A program made the translations under genes and the position numbers. A stretch of 64,000 nt of DNA from Methylocystis sp. (GTDB lineage Bacteria; Pseudomonadota; Alphaproteobacteria; Rhizobiales; Beijerinckiaceae): assembly GCF_021731785.1 (NCBI RefSeq), contig NZ_JAKFWS010000045.1, forward strand, positions 1 through 64,000, written 5' to 3'. Below, in pieces: positions 26,232-34,377 of this stretch (positions within the stretch are counted from its first letter, which is position 1; the number at the start of each line of letters is the position of its first letter). Under the pieces are notes generated by a model that saw nothing but the letters and a program-made list of their open reading frames with translations, did no database searches and was not told the origin of the DNA.

Positions 26232-26253
26232 CAGTCCCACAACCAGTCCCACA
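26232..26253. repeat. Short direct repeat downstream of tRNA-Leu
   Basis: CAGTCCCACA occurs at 26232-26241 and 26244-26253, about 55 bp past the tRNA 3' end. tRNA 3' ends are common integration sites, but no integrase or second copy of the tRNA end is seen here. Confidence 0.4.
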
Positions 26254-26292
26254 CTTCGCATGAATTGGCGCTCGCGGGGACGCCGCCGCCGA

Positions 26293-26394
26293 TCAGCGCT
26301 GAAGCAATAGCATCACGCCGCCCAGGATCACAGCGACGACCACTGACGCTATCACGGCATTAGCGATAGGAGCAGCGATGGGAGCGCGGATCAT
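26293..26394 (-). CDS. 33-residue single-helix membrane peptide
   Basis: ATG 26394 opens MIRAPIAAPIANAVIASVVVAVILGGVMLLLQR, one hydrophobic helix with a polar C-terminus, ending in TGA at 26293-26295. Tiny membrane peptides of this shape are common but easily missed. The ribosome site is weak, so I rate it as possible only. The following 26395-26708 shows nothing else I can support. Confidence 0.35.
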   Translation of the reverse strand: MIRAPIAAPIANAVIASVVVAVILGGVMLLLQR

Positions 26395-26708
26395 ACGAAA
26401 ATCTCTGGACGCAAGCGGACTGAATATCAATTAGGCACGTCGCCGCACTCGCGACCGGGCGGAGATGGGCGTCCTCTTTGTCGAAGAGAACGACGGCGGG
26501 CCAGGGATGAGGCCGAGGAAGAAAAAGGCGAAATCAAAATAGGGTGCGGCGACCGAGCAACAGCTCTGGTCGCCTTGCCGGAACGCACCCAATCTATCCT
26601 TGGCCTCGACAATGGCGTTGTGAGCGCCAAATATAAGGCGACGATCCAGCTTCTCGCGAGTGGCGTCGAAAAAAGTTCAGGCTGTCTTAAAGCCGAGTGG
26701 AGGTAGAC

Positions 26709-27044
26709 ATGCGTAATACATTCAAATCGATCGTTAGAGGCGCCCTATGCGCCGGTTTGGCCGCGACGGCTTTGGCAGGCAACGCCTGGGCAGGCCCCAT
26801 CAACATGGCGAGCCCCCGAGGCATCGAAACACCGTCGCTAACTGATCAAATCTACTATCGGCGTTATAATCGGGGTGGCTACTATCGCCGTGGATATGAT
26901 CCGGGCGCGGCTGCGGCTGCAGCGGCGGCGATGGGCGTGCTCGGCGCTGCCGCAGCTGGCGCCGCGTACGCACAACCGTATTATTACGGTTATCCCGCCT
27001 ATGGCTACCCGGCCTATGGGTATCCCGACGGCTACGGATGGTAA
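26709..27044 (+). CDS. Exported Tyr/Gly-rich small protein
   Basis: The 111-residue protein has a signal peptide (MRNTFKSIVRGALCAGLAATALAGNAWA), then a region YYRRYNRGGYYRRGYDPG, an Ala-rich hydrophobic stretch and a C-terminus of repeated YGYPA units (PYYYGYPAYGYPAYGYP). GGAGGTAGAC immediately precedes ATG 26709, so this start is preferred over the GTG at 26697. Similar proteins are frequent in Hyphomicrobiales and have no assigned role; an envelope location is likely. Confidence 0.75.
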   Translation: MRNTFKSIVRGALCAGLAATALAGNAWAGPINMASPRGIETPSLTDQIYYRRYNRGGYYRRGYDPGAAAAAAAAMGVLGAAAAGAAYAQPYYYGYPAYGYPAYGYPDGYGW

Positions 27045-27046
27045 TC

Positions 27047-27205
27047 TTATTGCGGTGAGTTTCGCCATTTCGGCGGCGGAGTCCCTGACGACCGCTGCCG
27101 TCGAACCGCTGCCGCCTGATCCATGCCAGAGCGATATTCGCCATAGCCGCCGAGCAGCGTACCCGCTGCGCCTACCCCCGCCATCGCTGCTTCGAGCCCG
27201 CTCAT
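27047..27205 (-). CDS. 52-residue protein resembling the N-terminus of phage internal proteins
   Basis: ATG 27205 opens MSGLEAAMAGVGAAGTLLGGYGEYRSG..., a Gly/Ala-rich amphipathic start of the kind seen at the N-terminus of some phage DNA-transfer or internal virion proteins, and stops at 27047 after PPPKWRNSPQ. It may be a truncated prophage remnant near the tRNA-Leu gene, or just an open frame. No phage gene accompanies it. The rest of 27206-27386 holds nothing I can support. Confidence 0.3.
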   Translation of the reverse strand: MSGLEAAMAGVGAAGTLLGGYGEYRSGMDQAAAVRRQRSSGTPPPKWRNSPQ

Positions 27206-27386
27206 TTTCTATCGCTCTTGCCATGCCAAATTAGAGCCTTCATGCGCGTGCTCCGATGAGATCTATCGCTAAACTGGTTTGATCGCAGCGGGGGGCAATA
27301 GGACGGCCGGGCATTTTGTAAGTGTGAGCGCTGCTTGTTTTGAAGGATAGCCAGATAGGCCTCGCGCGTCAGGCACGGTCACGTTT

Positions 27387-27857
27387 CTAAACGATCAGCG
27401 GCTTGGCGATCATCAGCCATATGATGGCCATGACGGCGCCGAAAGCTGGAAAGCCGAAAGCAAACCACCACCAAAAGAACTTGTAGTAGCTCTCTGGCAG
27501 CTGCTCGTTCGCTGCAACAGCGGCTTGCGCGATGTCGCGTATGCGCATCTGCATCCAGACGACGGGCAGCCAAAAGGCGCCGGTGAAGAAGTAAAGCGCG
27601 ATAGAGAGCGCTACCCAGCCTTCGGTAAGCGATAAGCCCGCGAGCCAGGTAAGCGCGACGCCGGTGATCGGCTGTATCACCACGGCGGAGGCGGTAAAGA
27701 TGAAATCGGCAATCACGACGATTCGCGCGACGCCCGCGATGACTGGCGGCGATCGGCTGAAATGCGCCATCAGCATAAAGAAAGCGATTCCGGCGCCGGT
27801 GCCGAGCAAGACCGCGGCGCCGATGATATGAATATATTTTAGGGTGAGATAGATCAC
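27387..27857 (-). CDS. DUF2269 family integral membrane protein
   Basis: The 156-residue protein starts MIYLTLKYIHIIGAAVLLGTGAGIAFFMLMAHF and contains four membrane helices, the pattern of DUF2269. The His in the first helix and the conserved WLPVVWMQMRIRD segment are visible. It starts with GTG overlapping the stop of the upstream SDR-DoxX gene (GTGA), so the two are co-translated and probably act together in the membrane. Confidence 0.85.
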   Translation of the reverse strand: MIYLTLKYIHIIGAAVLLGTGAGIAFFMLMAHFSRSPPVIAGVARIVVIADFIFTASAVVIQPITGVALTWLAGLSLTEGWVALSIALYFFTGAFWLPVVWMQMRIRDIAQAAVAANEQLPESYYKFFWWWFAFGFPAFGAVMAIIWLMIAKPLIV

Positions 27858-29149
27858 CGGTCGTCGACAATCGCCAGAGAGACAACGTTCAAGACCATCA
27901 CCGACCAGATTTTCAGCATCGGCCCCAGCGGTTCCCTCCAGAGTCGCGGCACAAGAATGGTGCCAAGGATAAGATATACGAACGAGAGGATGAGCGCAGC
28001 GACGAGCGCGACTTTCGAAGTGCGGCGAAAGGCGATGGCGACGCCGATGATAAGATCGGATGATGCGCCGGCAATGACGGTCAGCGGAACGATTGGGCCC
28101 GCCATTCCGCCTTCATACAAAAGATTGAGGCCGATATCCCATCCCGGGCCGAACGAAACCAGCGCGGTCGAAATCCAGAACAGCGACGTGACCGCGAAAA
28201 TAAGCGGCTTCAGCGCGTAGATGCGTGCAAACCATTTCTCGCGCACATCAGCAGGCTCGGCCGTAAGCGCCGATTCCAGCGACTGCGGCTTAATGCCGGT
28301 AAGGTTTGTCCACTGCGTGGGGTCGCCAATGGCACCGCGAACCATCTCCCTTTTCGCGATGTCGCGGATCGGCGTGCGCCAGCCGAGCCAGGCGAGGAAA
28401 TCTCCTACCCGGTACATCGCATCGAACAGCCAGTCGGGAAGATCGACGCGCTGCGCCGGCCGCCAGCCGAGCCATTTGCGGTAGGTTGCGACGACTTCAT
28501 TGAATGTCAGACGCTCGGGTCCAACGATCTCCAACTCCACGCGCGAGGGCGCAGAAGGCGCGAGAAAGAAGAGAACGGTCGCCACAACGTCGTCGAGCTG
28601 TACGATCTGCAGTTCGCCGGCGTTTCTGAAGCGCGGAAGGATCGGCAAAGTCGCCAATCCCCGAAACAGCGCGCTTCCGCCGTATGCGCGGCGCCCGACG
28701 ACGACGGAAGGGCGCAGGATCACCCAATCGAGATCGATCGCCTTCAAGGCGGCGTCGCCCTCCGCCTTGCTCCTGGAAAATTCGCTTGGCCTTTGTCGGT
28801 CGACGCCGACGGCGGAGAAGTGGATGACGCACTCGACGCCGACCCTTTCGCACGCGGCGAACAGCGTCGAGGGGCCTTTGGCATGCGCCGCGTCGGTTGA
28901 ATCTGAAGCGCTTCCGCCAAGCACCCCTGCGCAATTGACGACAGCGTCGACGCCCTCAAGATGAGGCGCCCACTGCGCCGCTGAGTCAACGATTCTTAGA
29001 TCAAGCGAAACCCATTGCGCCTGAGGAAATTGCCGGCGCACATTCGCGCGCCCGCGCGAAACCGCGACCACCGAGTGGCCGGTTGAGAGGAGCTTTGCGA
29101 GTATGCTCGAACCGATGAGGCCGGTCGCTCCAATAAGAAGAACCTTCAT
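27854..29149 (-). CDS. SDR oxidoreductase fused to a DoxX-like membrane domain
   Basis: Residues 1-290 are an extended/atypical SDR: KVLLIGATGLIGSSILAKLL (NAD(P) binding), VVNCAGVLGG, FSRSKAEGDAAL and ILRPSVVVGRRAYGG. Residues about 305-431 contain four hydrophobic helices with a DoxX-like layout (LIFAVTSLFWISTALVSF, ...DLIIGVAIAFRR). The fusion recurs in proteobacteria next to DUF2269 genes. The substrate is unknown. It overlaps the DUF2269 start by four bases. Confidence 0.82.
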   Translation of the reverse strand: MKVLLIGATGLIGSSILAKLLSTGHSVVAVSRGRANVRRQFPQAQWVSLDLRIVDSAAQWAPHLEGVDAVVNCAGVLGGSASDSTDAAHAKGPSTLFAACERVGVECVIHFSAVGVDRQRPSEFSRSKAEGDAALKAIDLDWVILRPSVVVGRRAYGGSALFRGLATLPILPRFRNAGELQIVQLDDVVATVLFFLAPSAPSRVELEIVGPERLTFNEVVATYRKWLGWRPAQRVDLPDWLFDAMYRVGDFLAWLGWRTPIRDIAKREMVRGAIGDPTQWTNLTGIKPQSLESALTAEPADVREKWFARIYALKPLIFAVTSLFWISTALVSFGPGWDIGLNLLYEGGMAGPIVPLTVIAGASSDLIIGVAIAFRRTSKVALVAALILSFVYLILGTILVPRLWREPLGPMLKIWSVMVLNVVSLAIVDDR

Positions 29150-29672
29150 CGGCTTTCCTCTTTATTCAAGGTCATGATCAGTGAATATCGCGCGTACGCA
29201 ATAGCGGCTAGCGGCAGCCTCCTAGTTGAGGGGCCAACGGCAGCCCTCCTAGTTGAAAACGAATGCCCCCCGCTCAGTGTTCCTGACGCGTTACGGAAGC
29301 TTTTACTTTACGCTTTGTCGAACGGCCCGGCGCGTCACCAACCGCGACCAAGCCAACTCTACAAGCCGCCGAAGCGGACATGCGTTCCGTCCGAAAAAAC
29401 CAAGCGCATTGTCTTCGACGCCGGCAGTATGCGATTTTTTTCGGCGTACGGCGCCGCTTCTTAAGCTAAGCGCGCCACGCGAAGGGCTCCTCGCGAACAT
29501 TGCGCAGACGCGCGCGGGCCAAGGCGGATGCTCGTAAACTCTCGAGTTTGTTGCCTCTGAAGGATCGCCATCCGCGGCTTCGCTGTAGGTGGCGCCCGGA
29601 TTGCATCCATTCATTCGAAGGCGTCGTTCGCGACGTCAAGGTCCACAGAGGGGCCCCCAGCATCGCCGCTGT
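29150..29672. other. Gene-poor stretch
   Basis: About 520 bp with only short Arg/Ser/Pro-rich frames on both strands and no recognisable domain. It contains one short direct repeat (29212-29256) and is followed by a hairpin just upstream of the next gene. Confidence 0.5.
29212..29256. repeat. Direct repeat of about 18 bp
   Basis: CGGCAGCCTCCTAGTTGA (29212-29229) recurs as the same sequence with one extra C at 29238-29256, separated by 8 bp. There is no sign of a coding role. Confidence 0.6.
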
Positions 29673-29714
29673 CCTGAACGTCTGCTGCGCAGACATTCAG
29701 GCAGCGGCTTTTTT
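29673..29714 (+). terminator. Hairpin with T-run upstream of the transporter gene
   Basis: CCTGAACGTCTGC (29673-29685) pairs with GCAGACATTCAGG (29689-29701) across a 3-nt loop with one internal mismatch, then TTTTTT at 29709-29714. It lies about 40 bp before ATG 29753, so it could be a leader attenuator of that gene instead of a plain terminator. Confidence 0.5.
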
Positions 29715-29752
29715 GTTTCCGGCGCCGTGCAGGCGAGACGCATCCGAGGTTC

Positions 29753-31000
29753 GTGATGAAGAAAGCACAGTTTCGAGGACGGACGGATCGGCGGCGTCTA
29801 GGCCGCGGCGCGTTTGCGACGAGCATGGCGGCCGCCGTGATCATGGGGACTGGCGCAAACGCCTCGGCCGGCGGGGAGAAGGCTTCCGCCAAGGCGACTT
29901 CGGTTCAACCGCAAGTCGCGGCGCCGACAGCCGCGACGCTGGCCACGTCGCCTCCGCCTCCGCCGGCGCCCATGGGGGTATTCGGCGCCGATATGCCGGC
30001 CGCCGGCAAACTCGTTCTCTCCATTACGCCCGTCTTCGCCAATCTGTCGGGCATCAAAATGGGAACGCGCACGGTCTCAAACGAATATATCGTCACGACG
30101 GTACCGTTCTTTCTCAATCCCAGGCAGACCGTCCGCATCATTCCGCAAAATATCGCGGTCGCGACGCAAATTGTCGGCCTGAGCTACGGCGTCACGAAGG
30201 ATTTCGCAGTGGTTCTCACCGCCGGCATGATCGAGAAGAATCTCAACGCGCTAACCTTCAAGGGCGCGTCGGGAATTCTGCCGCTGGGCAGGAGTTTGCC
30301 GGGAACGACAAGCCTTGCCGACGTCACCTTGTCGGGCGTCTATCGCGTCTATCAGGACGACATCCACCGCATCCAGGTCTCTCTTGGCTTCTCCTTCCCC
30401 GCCGGCAGCTACACGGCCACCTTCTCCAACTTTCTCCTGCCCGACGGGACCCGCCGCAACATCCGCGGATTCTATGGCATGCAGCCCGGCACGGGCACGT
30501 TCGATATTTTCCCGGGCGTCGTCTATGCCGGCTATCTGGGACCGTGGTCGTGGGGTCTTGGCTATCGCGGACGCTTCCCTTTGGCCGCAAATTCACTGGG
30601 CTATTCCGGGGACTACCTGCTCGAATATCGCCTGCGCTTCCCGCTCGGCCCCACTCCTACGGGGGGCTACCGCTGGGGCGATCTGCATGAGTTCAACGCC
30701 TGGGGCGGCTACACCTGGACGCCCGGACTCACCACCACCTTCCGCGTGAGCGGTACGACGCAGGGCCCGATTCGCGGCTTCGATCCGGAAATCCGTGGCC
30801 CGGCCGTGCCGGCAAATCCGGCCTTTTACGGCGGGCAGCGGGTCGAGCTCTTCGGCGGCGGGACGATCAGCGGCAAATTTATCGGCTATGACAATGCGAC
30901 GGTCGCGGTCGAGGCCGGTCTGCCCGTCTATCAGAATCTCAACGGTCCGCAGATTATGAAAAACTGGCAGGCGGGCATGTCGCTGCGGTTCAAGATATAA
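29753..31000 (+). CDS. Outer membrane barrel protein, transporter (phenol MetA-like) family
   Basis: The 415-residue protein has a long N-terminus with a signal-like segment (GAFATSMAAAVIMGTGANASA), a Pro-rich linker, and then alternating strands typical of MetA-like outer-membrane transporters: TQIVGLSYGVTKDFAVVLTAGMIEK, LADVTLSGVYRVYQDDIHRIQVSLGFSFPAGSY and a final WQAGMSLRFKI ending in an aromatic-basic-hydrophobic terminus. The substrate cannot be named. A hairpin with a T-run sits just upstream. The nitrate regulator nasT starts 98 bp downstream. Confidence 0.7.
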   Translation: MMKKAQFRGRTDRRRLGRGAFATSMAAAVIMGTGANASAGGEKASAKATSVQPQVAAPTAATLATSPPPPPAPMGVFGADMPAAGKLVLSITPVFANLSGIKMGTRTVSNEYIVTTVPFFLNPRQTVRIIPQNIAVATQIVGLSYGVTKDFAVVLTAGMIEKNLNALTFKGASGILPLGRSLPGTTSLADVTLSGVYRVYQDDIHRIQVSLGFSFPAGSYTATFSNFLLPDGTRRNIRGFYGMQPGTGTFDIFPGVVYAGYLGPWSWGLGYRGRFPLAANSLGYSGDYLLEYRLRFPLGPTPTGGYRWGDLHEFNAWGGYTWTPGLTTTFRVSGTTQGPIRGFDPEIRGPAVPANPAFYGGQRVELFGGGTISGKFIGYDNATVAVEAGLPVYQNLNGPQIMKNWQAGMSLRFKI

Positions 31001-31098
31001 ACGCGTGGATCGCACCGGGCGCGCATCGTGAGTTTGACAGCTGGCGACGCGGCGACCCGCAAGCACGACCCACTTATGCGCGCAGCGGACGCCGCCAA

Positions 31099-31671
31099 TT
31101 GAAAATCGTCATCGTCGACGAAAGTCCCATTCGCTCGTTGATCCTCCAAGAGGGACTGCGTGAAGCCGGCTTCACGCAGGTCGAGCGCATCGGCGAAATG
31201 CAGAATCTGCTCAAGCAAATTTACGCCATCGATCCCGACGTCATTCTGATTGATCTTGAAAACCCTTCGCGCGACACTCTCGAGCAGATGTTTCAGGTCA
31301 GCCGCGCCGTACGACGGCCGATCGCAATGTTTGTCGACCAGAGCGACACGGCGTCGATTCAAGCCTCAGTCGACGCCGGCGTCTCCGCCTATATCGTCGA
31401 CGGGCTGAAAAAGGAGCGCATCAAGTCGATCCTTGACTTGTGCATCTCGCGTTTCGAGGCCTTCTCCAAGCTTCAGGACGATCTTGAGCGCGCCAAATCA
31501 GACCTTGCTGAGCGCAAGACAATCGAACGCGCCAAAGGCATATTGATGAAGGCGAAAAAGCTCTCCGAAGAAGAGGCCTATAAGCTGATGCGCGGCGCGG
31601 CCATGCGCGAAAACAAGAAGATTATCGAAATTGCGCGCTCGGTCATCACCGCGGCGGAGATGTTTAAATGA
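31099..31671 (+). CDS. nasT: ANTAR-domain response regulator NasT
   Basis: The 190-residue protein has an N-terminal receiver-like domain (KIVIVDESPIRSLILQEGL, DVILIDLENPS) and a C-terminal ANTAR RNA-binding domain, AERKTIERAKGILMKAKKLSEEEAYKLMR...IARSVI. NasT proteins prevent termination by binding paired hexaloop hairpins in the leader of nitrate-assimilation mRNAs, and are held inactive by NasS without nitrate. The start is a TTG at 31099. nasS overlaps its stop by four bases. The expected target hairpins are present at 32979-33027. Confidence 0.9.
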   Translation: MKIVIVDESPIRSLILQEGLREAGFTQVERIGEMQNLLKQIYAIDPDVILIDLENPSRDTLEQMFQVSRAVRRPIAMFVDQSDTASIQASVDAGVSAYIVDGLKKERIKSILDLCISRFEAFSKLQDDLERAKSDLAERKTIERAKGILMKAKKLSEEEAYKLMRGAAMRENKKIIEIARSVITAAEMFK

Positions 31672-32816
31672 CCGGCGAAGCGCAGGTCAAAATCGGCTTC
31701 ATTCCGCTCGTCGACGCCGCGGCGCTTTTCGTTGCGAGGCACAAAGGCTTCGCCGCGGCTCAAGGACTCGATGTCGAACTGATCCGCGAAGTCTCCTGGG
31801 CGAATATCAGAGACAAGCTCGCGATCGGCCGCTTCGACGCGGCGCATCTTCTGGCGCCGATGGCGGTCGCGTCCACGCTCGGCCTGGGTCACGTGCGCGT
31901 CCCGCTCGCGGCGCCGATAAATCTCGCGATGAACGGCAATGCAATTGCCGTGTCCACCGCGCTTTATGCGGAACTGGCTGCGGTTGGCGAGGTTGGAGAC
32001 CCGGCGCAAAGCGCGCGCGCCCTGGCGAAAGTCGTCGCGCGCCGCCAGGCCGAGCGTCGAGAGCCCCTGACGTTTGGCATGACCTTCCCGTTCTCGATGC
32101 ATAATTATCAGCTGCGCTACTGGATGGCGGAAGGCGGCGTCGATCCAGATGAAGACCTACGCTTAATCGCTTTGCCGCCGCCCTACATGGTGGAAAATCT
32201 CGCGCGCGGCCAGCTCGACGGCTTTTGCGTCGGCGCGCCATGGAGTTCTGTCGCGGTCGACGCCGGCGTCGGCGTCATCCTGCATTTCGGCTGCGAGATT
32301 TTTGAGCGCGCGCCCGAGAAGGTTCTCGCGCTGCGCGAGAATGTGGCCGACGATGATCCTGATCTGGTCGCCGCGCTGGTCCGCGCCGTTTACAAAGGCG
32401 CCGCCTATGTCGATGAGCCGCAAAACCTGGAGGAGGTCTCGCATATTCTCTCGCGCCCGGAATATGTCGGCGTCGATGCTGAGATCATTCAGCGTGTGCT
32501 GACTGGCCGTTTACGCGTCAATGGTAGAGAGACGCGAGAGCGAATGGACTATCTCATCATCGGCGAAGCAAGCGCGATGCGGCCCGATCCGCGCCAGGCC
32601 GAATGGATTTACGCGCAAATGATCCGCTGGCGGCAGACGCGCTATTCCCCGGCCATGGCCGACAAGGCGAAGGGCGTCCTGCGCCCGGACCTGTTCGACG
32701 CCGCTATCGGCGGCGCGCTTGATCAACGCGAGATTGCCGCCTTCGCCGGACCGTCGTTCGACGGTCGGGACTATGGAGCTTATCTCGCCGGCTTCGCAAT
32801 CGGACAGCGTCTGTGA
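31668..32816 (+). CDS. nasS: Cytoplasmic nitrate sensor NasS (NrtA-like)
   Basis: The 382-residue protein is related to periplasmic nitrate-binding NrtA proteins but has no signal peptide, as expected of NasS. Conserved blocks include VKIGFIPLVDAAALFVARHKGFAAAQGLDVEL, DAAHLLAPMAVASTLGLG, FGMTFPFSMHNYQLRYWM and DGFCVGAPWSS. NasS binds NasT and releases it when nitrate or nitrite is present. ATG 31668 overlaps the nasT stop. Confidence 0.9.
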   Translation: MTGEAQVKIGFIPLVDAAALFVARHKGFAAAQGLDVELIREVSWANIRDKLAIGRFDAAHLLAPMAVASTLGLGHVRVPLAAPINLAMNGNAIAVSTALYAELAAVGEVGDPAQSARALAKVVARRQAERREPLTFGMTFPFSMHNYQLRYWMAEGGVDPDEDLRLIALPPPYMVENLARGQLDGFCVGAPWSSVAVDAGVGVILHFGCEIFERAPEKVLALRENVADDDPDLVAALVRAVYKGAAYVDEPQNLEEVSHILSRPEYVGVDAEIIQRVLTGRLRVNGRETRERMDYLIIGEASAMRPDPRQAEWIYAQMIRWRQTRYSPAMADKAKGVLRPDLFDAAIGGALDQREIAAFAGPSFDGRDYGAYLAGFAIGQRL

Positions 32817-32847
32817 GCGCCGAACCGCTGTTCAAAAGCGCCATGGG

Positions 32848-32866
32848 TTAGGCGCCTCGCGCCTAA
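32848..32866 (+). terminator. Stem-loop after nasS
   Basis: TTAGGCGC (32848-32855) pairs perfectly with GCGCCTAA (32859-32866) over a CTC loop, 30 bp past the nasS stop. No T-run follows, so factor-independent termination is doubtful; it may only stabilise the nasTS message. Confidence 0.35.
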
Positions 32867-32952
32867 GCATTCGGCGCCGGACAGCGCCGCGCGCCGCCGT
32901 CGGAGGCCGTGGAACGCCTGCATTTTTAACAAGAGACCCGATCGGGCGCGTC

Positions 32953-32968
32953 TGGCCCGAATCGTGCA
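32953..32968 (+). promoter_or_regulatory. Sigma-54 (RpoN) type -24/-12 promoter of the nitrate operon
   Basis: TGGCCCGAATCGTGCA matches the RpoN consensus TGGCACG-N4-TTGCW at 10 of 12 defined positions and keeps the invariant GG-N10-GC spacing (GG 32954-32955, GC 32966-32967). Transcription would start near 32979, exactly where the first leader hairpin begins. An NtrC-type activator is expected; I could not identify its sites with confidence. Confidence 0.65.
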
Positions 32969-32978
32969 CTTACTTAAT

Positions 32979-33027
32979 CGGTCAACGACGACCGCCGGTC
33001 CGCCGGAACGAGCCCAAAGTTGGGCTC
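32979..33027 (+). ncRNA. Paired ANTAR-type hairpins in the nitrate operon leader
   Basis: Hairpin P1 is CGGTC (32979-32983), hexaloop AACGAC, GACCG (32990-32994). Hairpin P2 is GAGCCC (33010-33015), hexaloop AAAGTT, GGGCTC (33022-33027). Both loops have A at position 1 and G at position 4, the ANTAR-target rule, and they are 15 nt apart. The target lies between nasTS and the structural genes, as in known NasT-controlled operons. No clear T-rich terminator follows in 33028-33143, so the exact switch mechanism is open. Confidence 0.7.
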
Positions 33028-33143
33028 CGTCACAGAAGCCGTTTCGCAATATGCGGCGCGCTTCGGTCGTCTTGCCCATTTGCACCGCAGCTAGGCGAAG
33101 CGACCTGTGACCGGACCGTTCGGCCGTTCAGCAGAGTCGACGC

Positions 33144-34376
33144 ATGACAGGATTGCACCTTTGTGAAAGCCGCGAAAAGCTCGTCGTCGTCGGCGCCGGC
33201 ATGGCCGCGACGCGTTTCGTCGAGGAGCTGACAAGCCGCGCGCCGAACGCCTACGACATTATGGTGATCGGGGAGGAGCCGCGGCTTGCCTATAACCGTG
33301 TGCTGCTGTCTTCCGTGCTCGCCGGAGATTTGTCGGTCGACGATATCGAACTCAAACCGCGGCAATGGTGGCGCGCGGCGGGCGTCGGCGCGCTCAGCGG
33401 CTGCAAGGTCGTTGAGATAGACGCCGCCGCCCGGCGCGTCTATCTCGATAATGGCAACAGCGTCGACTATTCGAAAGTCGTGCTTGCGACCGGTTCGCGC
33501 GCGGTAAGGCTGCCGATCGAAGGCGCCGATCTGCCTGGCGTTCATACTTTTCGCGACGTCCAGGACGTAGAGGCGCTTTCCCGGCTCGAAGGCAAGGGCG
33601 CCCGCGCAGTCGTCATCGGCGGCGGTCTTCTTGGACTCGAGGCGGCCTATGGGCTGGCGCGGCGCGGCGTCGACGTGACGCTCGCCCATGTCATGGATCG
33701 GCTGATGGAGCGCCAACTCGATGCGGCGGCCGCCGATATCCTGCGCCGTCTTGTCGAGGAGAAGGGCGTGCGCGTGCTTCTCAACGCCAACGCCACGCGC
33801 ATCAACGGCTCTGACCGCGTCGAAGGCATAGAGTTCGCCGCCGGTCGAACGGTTCCAGCCGACGCCGTGATTTTCGCGGTCGGCATTCAGCCAAACGCCG
33901 ACCTCGCGCGACAAGCAGGTCTCGACGTCGGGCGAGGCGTGAAGGTCGATGATGACCTCAAGACGAGCAAGGCGGGCGTTTTCGCCATCGGCGAATGCGC
34001 TGAACATCGCGGCGTCTGTTACGGCCTCGTCGAGCCTGCCTATGAGCAGGGACGCGTTCTCGCCATGCGGCTTGCGGGACAGGACGCGTCCTATGGCGGC
34101 AGCGTTGTCTCCACCAACCTGAAAGTGTCCGGCGTGCGCGTTTTCTCCGCCGGCGATTATCTCGGCGAAGACGATGCGCGCCGCATCGTCTGCAAGGACC
34201 CGCGCATGGGAATTTATCGCAAGCTTGTCATCCGCGGCGACAGGCTGGTGGGCGCTATCCTGGTTGGAGATACGAGCGGCGCGGCTGACTTTCTCGATCT
34301 CATCCGGTCCGGCGCGGATATTTCGTCGATGCGCGACGAATTGATGTTTGGCGCGCCCATGCAGAAGGCCGCCTGA
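33144..34376 (+). CDS. FAD-dependent NAD(P)H oxidoreductase of the nitrite reductase system
   Basis: The 410-residue protein resembles the N-terminal FAD/NAD(P) half of NirB-type nitrite reductases: KLVVVGAGMAATRFVEEL (FAD), EEPRLAYNRVLLSSVLAG, KVVLATGSRAVRLPI, AVVIGGGLLGLEAAYGLARRG (NAD(P)) and GVFAIGECAEHRG. It lacks the siroheme and Fe-S half of NirB; a separate siroheme enzyme follows two bases later. It probably feeds electrons to nitrite or nitrate reduction. It is the first gene after the ANTAR leader. Confidence 0.85.
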   Translation: MTGLHLCESREKLVVVGAGMAATRFVEELTSRAPNAYDIMVIGEEPRLAYNRVLLSSVLAGDLSVDDIELKPRQWWRAAGVGALSGCKVVEIDAAARRVYLDNGNSVDYSKVVLATGSRAVRLPIEGADLPGVHTFRDVQDVEALSRLEGKGARAVVIGGGLLGLEAAYGLARRGVDVTLAHVMDRLMERQLDAAAADILRRLVEEKGVRVLLNANATRINGSDRVEGIEFAAGRTVPADAVIFAVGIQPNADLARQAGLDVGRGVKVDDDLKTSKAGVFAIGECAEHRGVCYGLVEPAYEQGRVLAMRLAGQDASYGGSVVSTNLKVSGVRVFSAGDYLGEDDARRIVCKDPRMGIYRKLVIRGDRLVGAILVGDTSGAADFLDLIRSGADISSMRDELMFGAPMQKAA

Positions 34377-34377
34377 A

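Noticed and set aside
33028-33143. Intrinsic terminator after the ANTAR hairpins
   Set aside because: Only 4-bp stems such as CGCA/TGCG are seen and none is followed by a T-run.
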